This document shows positions 32,541 to 39,459 of a stretch of DNA of 39,937 nucleotides, piece after piece (within the stretch, counting starts at the first letter, position 1; every line of letters starts with the position of its first letter). The translations under genes and the position numbers were made by a program. Where the stretch lies: IMG/VR virus record IMGVR_UViG_3300030390_002421, positions 1-39,937 of that record; one strand, 5' to 3'. The notes beneath the pieces are model-generated. The model did not search any database and was not told the origin of the DNA. It worked only from the letters and a program-made list of their open reading frames with translations. This DNA comes from a virus.

Positions 32541-32711
32541 ATGAAACAATTTATTAGTACATGGTACCCAATTATAATAGCATTAATAGCTATGCTTTAT
32601 TCAATTGGATTAGGATTATTTGGATTTACAGAAGAAGCCCAATACTCAGCTCATTGGTCAGGCACAATTTTACTATTTGCTATAGCAATCAGACAAAGAC
32701 GTAGATCATGA
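32541..32711 (+). CDS. Small membrane protein, two helices
   Basis: 56 residues with two hydrophobic helices (WYPIIIALIAMLYSIGLG and SGTILLFAIAI) and a basic RQRRRS end. It overlaps the next gene by four bases. A holin-like or envelope role is conceivable but not shown. Confidence 0.6.
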   Translation: MKQFISTWYPIIIALIAMLYSIGLGLFGFTEEAQYSAHWSGTILLFAIAIRQRRRS

Positions 32712-32860
32712 ATATAGCAATGTTTATAGTAGGTACAGCAATCTTTACTATTTTTATTATATGTTTAGCATGGGATATAGGTTATAATGAAGATAAAGTT
32801 AATGAAGATAATAGAGGTTATTATGAAAGACATCAACCTGAAAAAGATGAAATGAAATGA
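32708..32860 (+). CDS. Small single-pass membrane protein
   Basis: 50 residues; residues 3-23 are a transmembrane helix (IAMFIVGTAIFTIFIICLAW), then a charged cytoplasmic-type tail. ATGA overlaps on both sides. Confidence 0.55.
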   Translation: MNIAMFIVGTAIFTIFIICLAWDIGYNEDKVNEDNRGYYERHQPEKDEMK

Positions 32861-33012
32861 GTAAAATAGAAGAATTAGTATACAGTGCACATGAACATGG
32901 ACAACGTACTCAATTGTTTGAACAAGTATCAAAAATTAGAAAAGAATCACCAAATATGCCCTTAGAAGATGTTTATGAAGAGGCATATACAAAAGTAATG
33001 AAAATAAATTAA
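32857..33012 (+). CDS. Small helical hypothetical protein
   Basis: 51 residues, soluble and charged (KIEELVYSAHEHGQRTQL). Overlaps the previous gene by four bases and shares one base with the next. Confidence 0.55.
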   Translation: MSKIEELVYSAHEHGQRTQLFEQVSKIRKESPNMPLEDVYEEAYTKVMKIN

Positions 33013-33371
33013 TGGATATGGAAAAATTATTAATCGGTATATTTTGGTTTACTTTAGGCCATGTAGCAGTATTTTTTCAATTAAATGGACAATTTAAATG
33101 GGAGTGGTTTGCTAAAAACGAATGGGCATTAGCATCACTTGGATTAATTATTTCATTTTTTTACATTTGGGGAACAAAATATACTGTACAAGGATTTGAT
33201 GGTTTATTATGGCCAGCTAGATTTGTTGGTTTTAGTATTGGAATGGTAATTTATGCATTTGGTGTTAGTTACTTTTTTAAAGAGGGTATTACAAATAAAA
33301 CGTTTATTAGTTTAGTATTATGTGTAGTTTTAGTTGCAATACAAGTATTATGGAAAGAAAAAATAATATAA
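33012..33371 (+). CDS. Membrane protein, about four helices
   Basis: 119 residues with hydrophobic stretches at about 6-24, 40-54, 68-88 and 96-113 (FVGFSIGMVIYAFGVSYFF is the third). Small and phage-specific in look. Possible roles include envelope modification or superinfection exclusion; none can be shown. Confidence 0.65.
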   Translation: MDMEKLLIGIFWFTLGHVAVFFQLNGQFKWEWFAKNEWALASLGLIISFFYIWGTKYTVQGFDGLLWPARFVGFSIGMVIYAFGVSYFFKEGITNKTFISLVLCVVLVAIQVLWKEKII

Positions 33372-33374
33372 GAT

Positions 33375-33515
33375 ATGAATCATTGGTTAAACGAAGGTAA
33401 AGAAATATTAAGACAAGGTAGATCTAAAAAACAACAAGAAGATAACTATAAAGGTTGTTTTATAAGTGGGTTAGGTTTATTTATAATTATTATAGTAATA
33501 GCAATTTTTGGATGA
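33375..33515 (+). CDS. Small tail-anchored membrane protein
   Basis: 46 residues: a basic, helical first half (GKEILRQGRSKKQQED) and a C-terminal transmembrane helix (GLGLFIIIIVIAIFG). Overlaps the next gene by four bases. Confidence 0.5.
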   Translation: MNHWLNEGKEILRQGRSKKQQEDNYKGCFISGLGLFIIIIVIAIFG

Positions 33516-33781
33516 AAAAAATCAAAGCAAGGTGGATGCCTGTATTAAGAGCAATGGTTAGAGATAGGAGACTAAATCCCATTGAACGTATGGGAACTAG
33601 AGTTGGTTATATGGGAGCAGGATTTTTAATGGCAGGACAATGGACAGTAGAACCTGCATTATTTATAATTGGATTCATTTGTGTATTAGTACAAGTTAGT
33701 ATTCGTAGACAATGGAACTTAGTAGTATTACAATTAAATGGTCTAATAGCATGGACTATACATTTTATAAATTCAATATGA
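33512..33781 (+). CDS. Small membrane protein with basic N-terminus
   Basis: 89 residues from ATG 33512, chosen over an earlier in-frame ATG at 33455 because the ATGA junction fits the array. Basic start (KKIKARWMPVLRAMVRDRR), then two hydrophobic segments near 30-62 and 68-88. Confidence 0.55.
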   Translation: MKKIKARWMPVLRAMVRDRRLNPIERMGTRVGYMGAGFLMAGQWTVEPALFIIGFICVLVQVSIRRQWNLVVLQLNGLIAWTIHFINSI

Positions 33782-33912
33782 CACAGCAAGACAAATTAGA
33801 CGCAATTAAATCATTACATAAAATGATTATTGAACTTAAATCCAATCCCAGCATTGAAAGCAAAAAAACAATACAACAACTACAACAAAAACTTGATGAT
33901 TTAAAGCTATGA
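33778..33912 (+). CDS. Small helical coiled-coil protein
   Basis: 44 residues, Lys/Gln/Leu-rich, likely one or two helices (KKTIQQLQQKLDDLKL). ATGA overlaps on both sides. Confidence 0.55.
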   Translation: MTQQDKLDAIKSLHKMIIELKSNPSIESKKTIQQLQQKLDDLKL

Positions 33913-34112
33913 ATTATAATATAATATACAAAGATGATTTAGCATATGAAATACTTCAAGAAGTTAGTGCACATATGTTTGTTAATAAAGATGGAAGTAT
34001 TAATCAACAAGTACTAGGAATGTATGTTAATGATTTAGACGGTGATAGAGTATTACAACGTGAAGGCAAGTTTTTAATATGTAGAACAATAGAAGAAGCA
34101 CAAACAATATGA
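33909..34112 (+). CDS. Small hypothetical protein
   Basis: 67 residues, mixed alpha/beta (YVNDLDGDRVLQREGKFLI). Not recognised. Joined to neighbours by ATGA overlaps. Confidence 0.6.
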   Translation: MNYNIIYKDDLAYEILQEVSAHMFVNKDGSINQQVLGMYVNDLDGDRVLQREGKFLICRTIEEAQTI

Positions 34113-34249
34113 GTGGAGAAGAAATAATTGAGCGCGTAAAGGAAATTAAAAAGTTAATAACTCAAGACCCGGGTGGTAGAAACCAAGCGCTACTAAAATG
34201 CGATTACCTAATTGATGATATTTATATGTACAAAAATCATTCGTTATGA
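34109..34249 (+). CDS. Small hypothetical protein
   Basis: 46 residues, helical with a DPGGRNQALL turn. Overlaps both neighbours by four bases. Confidence 0.5.
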   Translation: MSGEEIIERVKEIKKLITQDPGGRNQALLKCDYLIDDIYMYKNHSL

Positions 34250-34401
34250 GAAAAAAACGAGCATATTATGGATGTGAAATGGAATCACCAATCTATAGAC
34301 AAATAATAGCAGAAAAAAATGACAATAGTGGATTACATTCTACAATGAGCATGCCAATTAATGAATATAAAACTAAAAGAGGTAAACGAAGCTCTTTATA
34401 A
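34246..34401 (+). CDS. Small basic hypothetical protein
   Basis: 51 residues, Lys/Arg-rich at both ends (MRKKRAYYGCEMES; KTKRGKRSSL). Last gene of this overlapping run; a promoter-like motif follows. Confidence 0.5.
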   Translation: MRKKRAYYGCEMESPIYRQIIAEKNDNSGLHSTMSMPINEYKTKRGKRSSL

Positions 34402-34421
34402 CACATTACAATAATTTAATA

Positions 34422-34433
34422 CGTATATACAGG
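34422..34433 (+). promoter_or_regulatory. Promoter-like motif at a start codon
   Basis: CGTATATACAGG directly adjoins the ATG at 34434, as TTCGTATATT does at 1175 and 4992. Confidence 0.35.
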
Positions 34434-34643
34434 ATGAATATAGCAATAGTAGCAATAATGTTTTTAGTACTTTGGGGATGGATATCATATGAGATATATT
34501 ATGCTCCAGAGTATGATGAGAATGAAATGCCAGTTAAAAAACCATCTAAACGTGTCAAACATAGGTTTCATATTGACATTAAGGAGGATGATATTAATCA
34601 GGATTTAGGATACATGAAGGATGATAAAAAAGATGTTGAATAG
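34434..34643 (+). CDS. Small single-pass membrane protein
   Basis: 69 residues: transmembrane helix at 3-21 (IAIVAIMFLVLWGWISYEIY), then an acidic and basic soluble tail. Overlaps the next gene by 23 bases. Confidence 0.6.
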   Translation: MNIAIVAIMFLVLWGWISYEIYYAPEYDENEMPVKKPSKRVKHRFHIDIKEDDINQDLGYMKDDKKDVE

Positions 34644-34968
34644 AGAAAAACAGGATCCTTGCTCATGGTGTGGTAGATTAACTTGGATGGAACAGATGCA
34701 ATTACCAGAAACACCTATATTGGAGTTTATGGAGGAAAAAATTGATGAGTTTGGTAGGAATAGAATATGGGGTGAAGATGGTGATTGGAGCACTCAAAAC
34801 TTGGATTCAGATTTTGAAGCCGAGTTATTAGTATATGATAATATGTTGTGTAACATATCTCCAAAAACAGTATGTATTAGCTGCCTTAAGCAAGATGATG
34901 ACCTATGGGAAAAATATTATAATGGGTTTGATGATGATATACAAATTAGATTTGATGCGGAATTTTAA
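34621..34968 (+). CDS. Hypothetical protein with two CxxC pairs
   Basis: 115 residues. CSWC near 14-17 and CISC near 88-91 could form one zinc site across an acidic, Trp-containing loop (IWGEDGDWSTQNLDSD). No family recognised. It may start at the ATG 12 bases further in. Confidence 0.6.
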   Translation: MIKKMLNREKQDPCSWCGRLTWMEQMQLPETPILEFMEEKIDEFGRNRIWGEDGDWSTQNLDSDFEAELLVYDNMLCNISPKTVCISCLKQDDDLWEKYYNGFDDDIQIRFDAEF

Positions 34969-35125
34969 ACATGGATGGAGATTATGGGCTAAAGCCTTAG
35001 GTGAGAAACAGGGCGATAGCAAAGAAGCAGATAAAATAGCATTGTGGAGAACGATGATTATAATCCAGGCGATAATAACGAACATTCTAATATCAATAAA
35101 CATAATAATAACATGGCTGAAGTAA
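34955..35125 (+). CDS. Small membrane protein in an overlapping frame
   Basis: 56 residues from ATG 34955 (MRNFKHGWRLWAKALGEKQGD), then a hydrophobic C-terminal half (MIIIQAIITNILISINIII). It overlaps the previous gene by 14 bases and the next one by 13 or more. Amphipathic-then-transmembrane pattern supports reality. Confidence 0.55.
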   Translation: MRNFKHGWRLWAKALGEKQGDSKEADKIALWRTMIIIQAIITNILISINIIITWLK

Positions 35126-35277
35126 AAACATTTAAATTAAAGTACACTGAATTAATAGGTGATGACCAAGAACGTGATGGGGAAATGATCGTTGAGACAA
35201 AAAATATAACTTGGACACTGGAACAATTCACTAGAAATAGGAATATAGTAAAAATGGACATTAAACAAAAACGATAA
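35113..35277 (+). CDS. Small beta-rich hypothetical protein
   Basis: 54 residues from ATG 35113 (MAEVKTFKLKYTELIGDDQE). An in-frame ATG at 35044 would add 23 Asn/Asp-rich residues within the previous gene; I prefer the shorter form. Strand-rich with ITWTLEQFTR near the end. Confidence 0.55.
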   Translation: MAEVKTFKLKYTELIGDDQERDGEMIVETKNITWTLEQFTRNRNIVKMDIKQKR

Positions 35278-35282
35278 ATAAC

Positions 35283-35411
35283 ATGGGTAAAAACAGTAAA
35301 AAACAGTTAGTGGAGCAATTGATGCAATGGTTACCTACATTAAGTAGCAAACGTAAAAAACCGGTTAAAGCGAATACAATTGGTAAGCATCAAGCGTATA
35401 AACAAAGATAA
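35283..35411 (+). CDS. Very small basic protein
   Basis: 42 residues, Lys/Gln-rich (MGKNSKKQLVEQLMQWLP), ending HQAYKQR. Last gene before the gene-poor segment. Confidence 0.5.
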   Translation: MGKNSKKQLVEQLMQWLPTLSSKRKKPVKANTIGKHQAYKQR

Positions 35412-35721
35412 TATCAAGTGTGACAATCCGTATATAAAGTATGACATACAAATATAATAATATTTAAATGTACATAAATTCGTATATAATGGGTGACCAA
35501 AAATGGGTGTGTTGTGTGGAATAAAAGTGAGGTGGTATTAACCCCTGTATGGCGCAACCAACCAATCTTCGACCTACCTTAAAGTATATACGTCGAATTG
35601 CAGTATGCACAATTGGCACACGTGTAGAAAATTATTATTCACAATAAAACATATGTTTAAATGAGGATATGACAATGCCAAGCGGTGTTCATAAATGTTC
35701 ATAACGGCTTATGTGGAAACA
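35412..35721 (+). other. Gene-poor segment without recognisable gene
   Basis: About 310 bases with only trivial reading frames. It holds an ATTCGTATATAATGGG motif near 35479 and a duplicated TGTTCATAA near 35690-35705. Base composition is more mixed than in the coding parts. No tRNA seen. Confidence 0.5.
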
Positions 35722-35756
35722 TTTGGCTACCTGGGTAAGGGTTCGTATATTTACGT
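35722..35756 (+). promoter_or_regulatory. Full-length early-type promoter
   Basis: TTTGGCTACC ... GGTTCGTATATTTACG, with the same 20-base gap as at 31372; leader ends AAATAAAGGTTATAT before the ATG at 35795. Confidence 0.7.
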
Positions 35757-35794
35757 GTTGGATAATTAAATTCAGCGTTAAATAAAGGTTATAT

Positions 35795-35941
35795 ATGTTA
35801 AATTTACTAGAATTAACTGCATCCCATGATACATTAAGCACAATTGTATTAGATTTGCTTGATACCAACAATATTACACCTGAAACATGCGATGACTTAT
35901 TAAACGCAATTAGCAATTCGCCAAGCAAAAACATATATTAG
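35795..35941 (+). CDS. Very small acidic protein from its own promoter
   Basis: 48 residues (MLNLLELTASHDTLSTIVLD ...), helical, Asn/Thr-rich, ending SKNIY. The full promoter and AATAAAGGTT leader make translation very likely. It has the gene-poor segment on both sides. Confidence 0.68.
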   Translation: MLNLLELTASHDTLSTIVLDLLDTNNITPETCDDLLNAISNSPSKNIY

Positions 35942-36268
35942 TTAAATAAATAATACATCAGATAATAATAATTACCACCGTGGATACAAATACCGCGGTG
36001 GCACTTCTATACGTGGTACTTACGCCCTGATTAATACTTACCTATACCGTACTTAATACATTAATAATACGCATGTAATACATTGCATACGCCGCCATAC
36101 CGGCGCATATATATGCACATAATACCACGCGCGTTGGTGTCCATATACGCGTGTATACGCAAAGTAAGGATGTAGCACAATTTATGAATCGCACACGATT
36201 TTACACCCTCGGGTTGTATATACTTATATCATCGATGAATATATACTTATATCTAAGATATTAGGATT
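35942..36268 (+). ncRNA. Structured gene-poor segment, possible noncoding RNA or cis element
   Basis: About 325 bases without a gene, visibly richer in CG steps than its surroundings. Hairpins seen: 35975-36001 (nine pairs, one wobble, loop ATACAAATA), 36084-36117 (CGCCG/CGGCG at 36090-36105 inside TGCAT/ATGCA), 36144-36157 (TATAC/GTATA). A 14-base direct repeat TATATACTTATATC lies at 36217 and 36240. ATAC-containing words recur. It could be a regulatory RNA, a replication origin or a packaging site; the call is a hypothesis. Confidence 0.35.
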
Positions 36269-36379
36269 ATGGACAGTATGATAATAGCAATAAAAGAACT
36301 TACTGCTATACTAACACCTATTGAGAACCCTAAGGCACTCATAACATACTTTTGGAATTGTTTTTTATCCATAGTTTAG
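36269..36379 (+). CDS. Possible very small membrane-active protein
   Basis: 36 residues (MDSMIIAIKELTAILTPIEN...), hydrophobic at the C-terminal end, stopping 6 bases before a strong terminator. No clear leader, so it may instead be part of the untranslated RNA. Confidence 0.35.
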   Translation: MDSMIIAIKELTAILTPIENPKALITYFWNCFLSIV

Positions 36380-36385
36380 TATTAT

Positions 36386-36410
36386 AGACCCCCATAAAGG
36401 GGGTCTTTTT
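36386..36410 (+). terminator. Strong rho-independent terminator
   Basis: AGACCCCC (36386-36393), loop ATAAA, GGGGGTCT (36399-36406), then TTTT: an eight-pair perfect stem. It ends the transcript from the promoter at 35722 and protects the convergent minus-strand gene. Confidence 0.92.
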
Positions 36411-36493
36411 CCCATTTGATACCAAAACTTAAGAAATCGTAAAATGGCAACCCTAGTTTTTCAAAACCTTTTTGGCATCGGGAAAATATATAT

Positions 36494-36922
36494 TTAATAT
36501 TTTGCTACCATATTGGGATCATCCATGTACCTTTTTAATGTCCCATTTAATATTTGTATATCAGATTGTATTTTTCTAAATTGACTATCAGCTACGTCAA
36601 ATAATTTTTTATTACCCAATCCCTGATCATTAAATGTTTTTGCTAGTTCTGATATCCTATAATTTAATTCAGTATTCCCCGTATACGAATCATTTTGCAT
36701 CTGCTCTATTAATTTTTCTTGTTGTTCAGATACCTCAATCATCTTTTTACTTGATTGATCAAACATTTCTAAAACCTGTCCTCTAGTAGAATGTGTGAGA
36801 TCTAATAATCGTGATGATTCCTCCAGCAATTCCGCATGTGAAGATTTCACTTTACGTAATAACAATACACCATATACTGTTCCTACGGTTAAAATTCCAC
36901 TAATAAAATAAATTAATTCCAT
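36494..36922 (-). CDS. Membrane-anchored coiled-coil protein
   Basis: 142 residues: transmembrane helix at about 3-22 (LIYFISGILTVGTVYGVLLL), then a long Glu/Gln/Ser-rich helix (SRLLDLTHSTRGQVLEMF and on) that reads as a coiled coil to residue 130. The topology suits a periplasmic or cytoplasmic spacer, such as a spanin-like or signalling-type protein; no cysteine lipobox is seen. It is the only convincing minus-strand gene and has its own TTCGTATATT motif. Confidence 0.75.
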   Translation of the reverse strand: MELIYFISGILTVGTVYGVLLLRKVKSSHAELLEESSRLLDLTHSTRGQVLEMFDQSSKKMIEVSEQQEKLIEQMQNDSYTGNTELNYRISELAKTFNDQGLGNKKLFDVADSQFRKIQSDIQILNGTLKRYMDDPNMVAKY

Positions 36923-36939
36923 TTTCCATTTTTTATATA

Positions 36940-36957
36940 CCCCAATATACGAACCCC
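36940..36957 (-). promoter_or_regulatory. Minus-strand promoter-like motif
   Basis: Read on the minus strand, GGGGTTCGTATATTGGGG lies 18 bases before the ATG at 36922. The GGTTCGTATATT core equals that of the full plus-strand promoters. Confidence 0.55.
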
Positions 36958-37056
36958 AATCAAAGGTTCCACATAATTTTATAAAATAAATGTAAGTATA
37001 TTGTATATACGGATGTATAGATGCGAATATGTATAAGAGAAAGAGTCGTTTCCCGC

Positions 37057-37077
37057 CTTTTGTATATTTATAATAAA
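37057..37077 (+). promoter_or_regulatory. ATATTTATAA promoter-like motif
   Basis: CTTTTGTATATTTATAATAA lies nine bases before the ATG at 37086; it combines the TTTTGTATATTT of the first class with the TATAATAAA end of the second. Confidence 0.45.
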
Positions 37078-37085
37078 ATCATATT

Positions 37086-37475
37086 ATGCCAACAATAAAT
37101 TTCGGTCAACTAAATGGAAAAGGAATATTAAACCCTGATACTTTTAATGCTAATAGAACTTATAATATAACCATGGGAGCTCCTACTAGTGGTGGTGCTG
37201 CATATTTTACAATGGAAGCTACTAGAGATGGAAATGGAGTTTTTGATGGTTTTAGTCCTCAACCTGCTAAGGCAAATTTTACTAATTTTATTAATATTAA
37301 CCAAGATACTTTAATTATTTCTAAATCCCCAGGGGAATTTGAAAACCATGTATGGTCTATAGTTATTCCTCCAGGAGGGGGAACATTTAATTATTTCCCC
37401 TTTACCACAACGTTTAATGGTACAGTATTTCTTAGAGGTACTGGTGGTATAACATTTACTTATGTGGAACAATAA
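37086..37475 (+). CDS. Probable virion protein, beta-rich
   Basis: 129 residues, rich in Gly, Thr, Phe and Asn with few charges (FNANRTYNITMGAPTSGGAA, PPGGGTFNYFPFTTTFNGTV), which suggests a beta-sandwich like tail-tip, fibre or head-decoration proteins. No exact family. Stands alone between its own ATATTTATAA motif and the promoter at 37522. Confidence 0.55.
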   Translation: MPTINFGQLNGKGILNPDTFNANRTYNITMGAPTSGGAAYFTMEATRDGNGVFDGFSPQPAKANFTNFININQDTLIISKSPGEFENHVWSIVIPPGGGTFNYFPFTTTFNGTVFLRGTGGITFTYVEQ

Positions 37476-37521
37476 CATTTGGAGATGCTTAAAAAATAAG
37501 TTAAAGTAATGCACCGGAAGC

Positions 37522-37555
37522 TTGGCTACCCGAGATAGGGTTCGTATATTTACGG
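37522..37555 (+). promoter_or_regulatory. Full-length early-type promoter
   Basis: TTGGCTACCC, then GGGTTCGTATATTTACGG, leader GTATAATAATTAAAAAC and AAATAAAGGTT against the ATG at 37583. ACCC/GGGT in the spacer could pair. The preceding AAAGTAATGCAC recurs before the promoter at 37896. Confidence 0.72.
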
Positions 37556-37582
37556 TATAATAATTAAAAACAAATAAAGGTT

Positions 37583-37873
37583 ATGACAAATTTAAAAGAA
37601 GTATTGGAATTCATTAATAATTCAGATTTAGCAGATTTTACTAAAATTAGGTTCGCAGTTGATAAAAAAAGATCAGAGCTTAGATATGATGCTAAAGAAT
37701 CATTTAGAATAGGAGATATTGTTAGTATTAACCATAAGAAAATGGATCCTAAAAGAAATTTCAGAATTATTAAGATTAATAATAAGAATATCAAGGTTCA
37801 AGCTAGTGATGTAACCGATGGTAGAGTAGGAGGGATGTTTACAGTTTCACCAAGTTTATTAGTTAAAAAGTAA
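37583..37873 (+). CDS. Hypothetical protein with a small barrel-like C-terminal part
   Basis: 96 residues. Helical N-terminus (LKEVLEFINNSDLADFTK), then FRIGDIVSINHKKMDPKRNF and IKINNKNIKVQASD, resembling an SH3/KOW-like barrel. Not recognised. Single-gene transcript between two full promoters. Confidence 0.65.
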   Translation: MTNLKEVLEFINNSDLADFTKIRFAVDKKRSELRYDAKESFRIGDIVSINHKKMDPKRNFRIIKINNKNIKVQASDVTDGRVGGMFTVSPSLLVKK

Positions 37874-37889
37874 TTAAAAGTAATGCACA

Positions 37890-37929
37890 GGTAGCTTGGC
37901 TCCCCAGGCTACCTTTCGTATATTCACGG
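37890..37929 (+). promoter_or_regulatory. Promoter overlapping a hairpin
   Basis: GGTAGCTTGG (37890-37899), loop CTCC, CCAGGCTACC (37904-37913): a ten-pair stem with one wobble, followed by TTTCGTATATTCACGG. The TTGG box lies inside the left arm, so the same bases could serve as terminator stem and -33 element. Confidence 0.68.
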
Positions 37930-37958
37930 TATAATAATTAATTAAAATAAATAAAGGT

Positions 37959-38768
37959 ATGTTAAATTTAGAATCAAGTAAGTTTTTAGGAAAAAAAGAG
38001 TTAAGTGAAATCGCTCCAAGTATTTTCACAATGAAACCAGCAAATACTGTTTCGGATAAGTACACACATATTCCAACTGAAAGAGTAATTGATGATATGG
38101 AATTAATGGGTTGGAAGCCTGTTGATGCTAAAGAAGTTAAAGCAAGAACTGAAGATACACGAGGTGTTCAAAAACATCTAGTTATTTTCAGAAATGATGA
38201 TGTTGTTATTAATGGTGAAGATGGAGATACAGTTTTTCCTCAAATATTAATTACTAATTCTCATGATGGTAAAAATGCTTTCCAATTTACAGCTGGATTA
38301 TTTAGAATGATTTGTGAAAATGGTTTAGTTATAGCTACAGATGAATTTGAAGATTTGAAAATGCGTCATATGGGTTATACGTTTGAAGATTTGCAAGTAT
38401 TAATTAGAGGTATGGTAGAAAAATTACCTTTAACAGTAGAAGCAATGAATAAAATGAAAGAAGTTGAATTACAAGAAGAGCAAATGTTTAATCTTGCTAA
38501 ATCATTTCTAGATATCAGAGTAGAAGGTACTAATAATACCTACAATGATCAAGCAATTGAAGATGTTTTAAATGTTCAACGTAAAAAAGATGAAGGTAAT
38601 ATGCTTTGGGAAGTATTTAATAGAATCCAAGAGAATATTATTGAAGGTAATTTTGAGTATAAAACTCAAGGTGGAAAAGTTCGTCAAGCTAGAATTATTA
38701 AGAATTTTAAGCAAGATCAGGATGTAAATAAAAAAATGTTTAGTAAAGCTTTAGAACTTGTAGCATAA
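37959..38768 (+). CDS. DUF932 / phage-plasmid-like family protein
   Basis: 269 residues. SDKYTHIPTERVIDDMELMGW, HLVIFRNDDVVIN, ILITNSHDGKNAFQFTAGLFRMICENGLVIA and a charged helical end match the DUF932 (TIGR03299-like) family, widespread in phages and plasmids with no settled function. It begins two bases after an AAATAAAGG leader and overlaps the next gene by one base. Confidence 0.85.
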   Translation: MLNLESSKFLGKKELSEIAPSIFTMKPANTVSDKYTHIPTERVIDDMELMGWKPVDAKEVKARTEDTRGVQKHLVIFRNDDVVINGEDGDTVFPQILITNSHDGKNAFQFTAGLFRMICENGLVIATDEFEDLKMRHMGYTFEDLQVLIRGMVEKLPLTVEAMNKMKEVELQEEQMFNLAKSFLDIRVEGTNNTYNDQAIEDVLNVQRKKDEGNMLWEVFNRIQENIIEGNFEYKTQGGKVRQARIIKNFKQDQDVNKKMFSKALELVA

Positions 38769-39238
38769 TGGAAAGAATAACAAAAAATAAAGCGAAGGGG
38801 TTTATTCCCCTTCGTGAAAATTACGGAAACACGGATTTAGAACACGCTAAATATTTTACACTATCGCCTAGCGCAAGGGGTGATGGATGGGAAGATATAA
38901 CGTATTATACCGATAAAAAATATGGGTTATATGCGGATAAGGGTGTAGGAGATCAATGGGTTTATATATTATCAAATCTAACACAACCTGGGTTGTTAAA
39001 GATAGGATATACTAAAAAATTTCCTGAAGAGCGAGCTAAACAGATATCTTCAGCAACAGGGGTTGCCTTACCATATAAAGTAGAATGGGCTTACCAATGT
39101 TTTAATGGTGAAATGGTTGAAAGAGAAGTACATCATAAATTAAAAGCACAACGTGTAAATAGTAGTAAAGAATTTTTTCAAATTAGTTTGGAAGAAGCAA
39201 AAGAAACAATTAACTTAATAGGGAATAAATTTAAATAA
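38768..39238 (+). CDS. T5orf172/MUG113-type GIY-YIG-like protein
   Basis: 156 residues. WVYILSNLTQPGLLKIGYTKKFPEERAKQIS, then VERE-VHHKL and SKEFFQIS show the T5orf172 branch of the GIY-YIG superfamily (VYIL and KIGYTK in place of GIY and YIG; Arg near 86; Glu in the ERE-H step). A DNA-cutting role is likely but unproven. A hairpin at 38793-38814 sits near its start. Confidence 0.82.
   Translation: MERITKNKAKGFIPLRENYGNTDLEHAKYFTLSPSARGDGWEDITYYTDKKYGLYADKGVGDQWVYILSNLTQPGLLKIGYTKKFPEERAKQISSATGVALPYKVEWAYQCFNGEMVEREVHHKLKAQRVNSSKEFFQISLEEAKETINLIGNKFK
38793..38814 (+). other. Hairpin inside the start of the T5orf172-type gene
   Basis: CGAAGGGG, loop TTTATT, CCCCTTCG: eight perfect pairs, 25 bases after the ATG. 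No T tract, so not a terminator. Confidence 0.6.
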
Positions 39239-39239
39239 T

Positions 39240-39434
39240 ATGCCAAAACAAGAAGAATTAGATCAACAAAAAGCAGAATTAATTAATGATTTAGTAGCTA
39301 CATCAACGGTAATGGAAGAAGTATGGAGATACCATCCAGAAAATCCAGAAAAAAAAGATGTTGTTGTAGAATATGAAATATTAAAACAAATTCAAAAAGA
39401 CATTGAATCTGAATTAGCAAATATAGATAAATAG
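39240..39434 (+). CDS. Small helical hypothetical protein
   Basis: 64 residues, charged helices (KQEELDQQKAELINDLVA; ILKQIQKDIESELANIDK), probably coiled coil. One-base gap after the preceding stop. Confidence 0.6.
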   Translation: MPKQEELDQQKAELINDLVATSTVMEEVWRYHPENPEKKDVVVEYEILKQIQKDIESELANIDK

Positions 39435-39448
39435 TACATATTTATAAC
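39435..39448 (+). promoter_or_regulatory. ATATTTATAA promoter-like motif
   Basis: TACATATTTATAAC lies 11 bases before the ATG at 39460; second promoter class. Confidence 0.4.
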
Positions 39449-39459
39449 TAAACGTTATT

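Noticed and set aside
35722-35756. Integration or attachment site from the repeated TTGGCTACC blocks
   Set aside because: All copies sit at a fixed distance before start codons in the same orientation with TTCGTATATT, and no integrase gene is seen, so promoters are the simpler reading.
35689-35934. Minus-strand reading frame of 81 codons
   Set aside because: It lies antisense to the small gene at 35795 and across its promoter, has no leader, and its composition looks like reverse complement of coding sequence.
36217-36253. CRISPR array from the TATATACTTATATC repeats
   Set aside because: Only two copies of a low-complexity 14-base word with a 9-base gap; no spacers or cas genes.
35942-36268. 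tRNA gene in the structured segment
   Set aside because: Hairpins are present, but I could not find a T-arm GGTTCRANNCC with a matching acceptor stem and anticodon arm here or elsewhere in the window.
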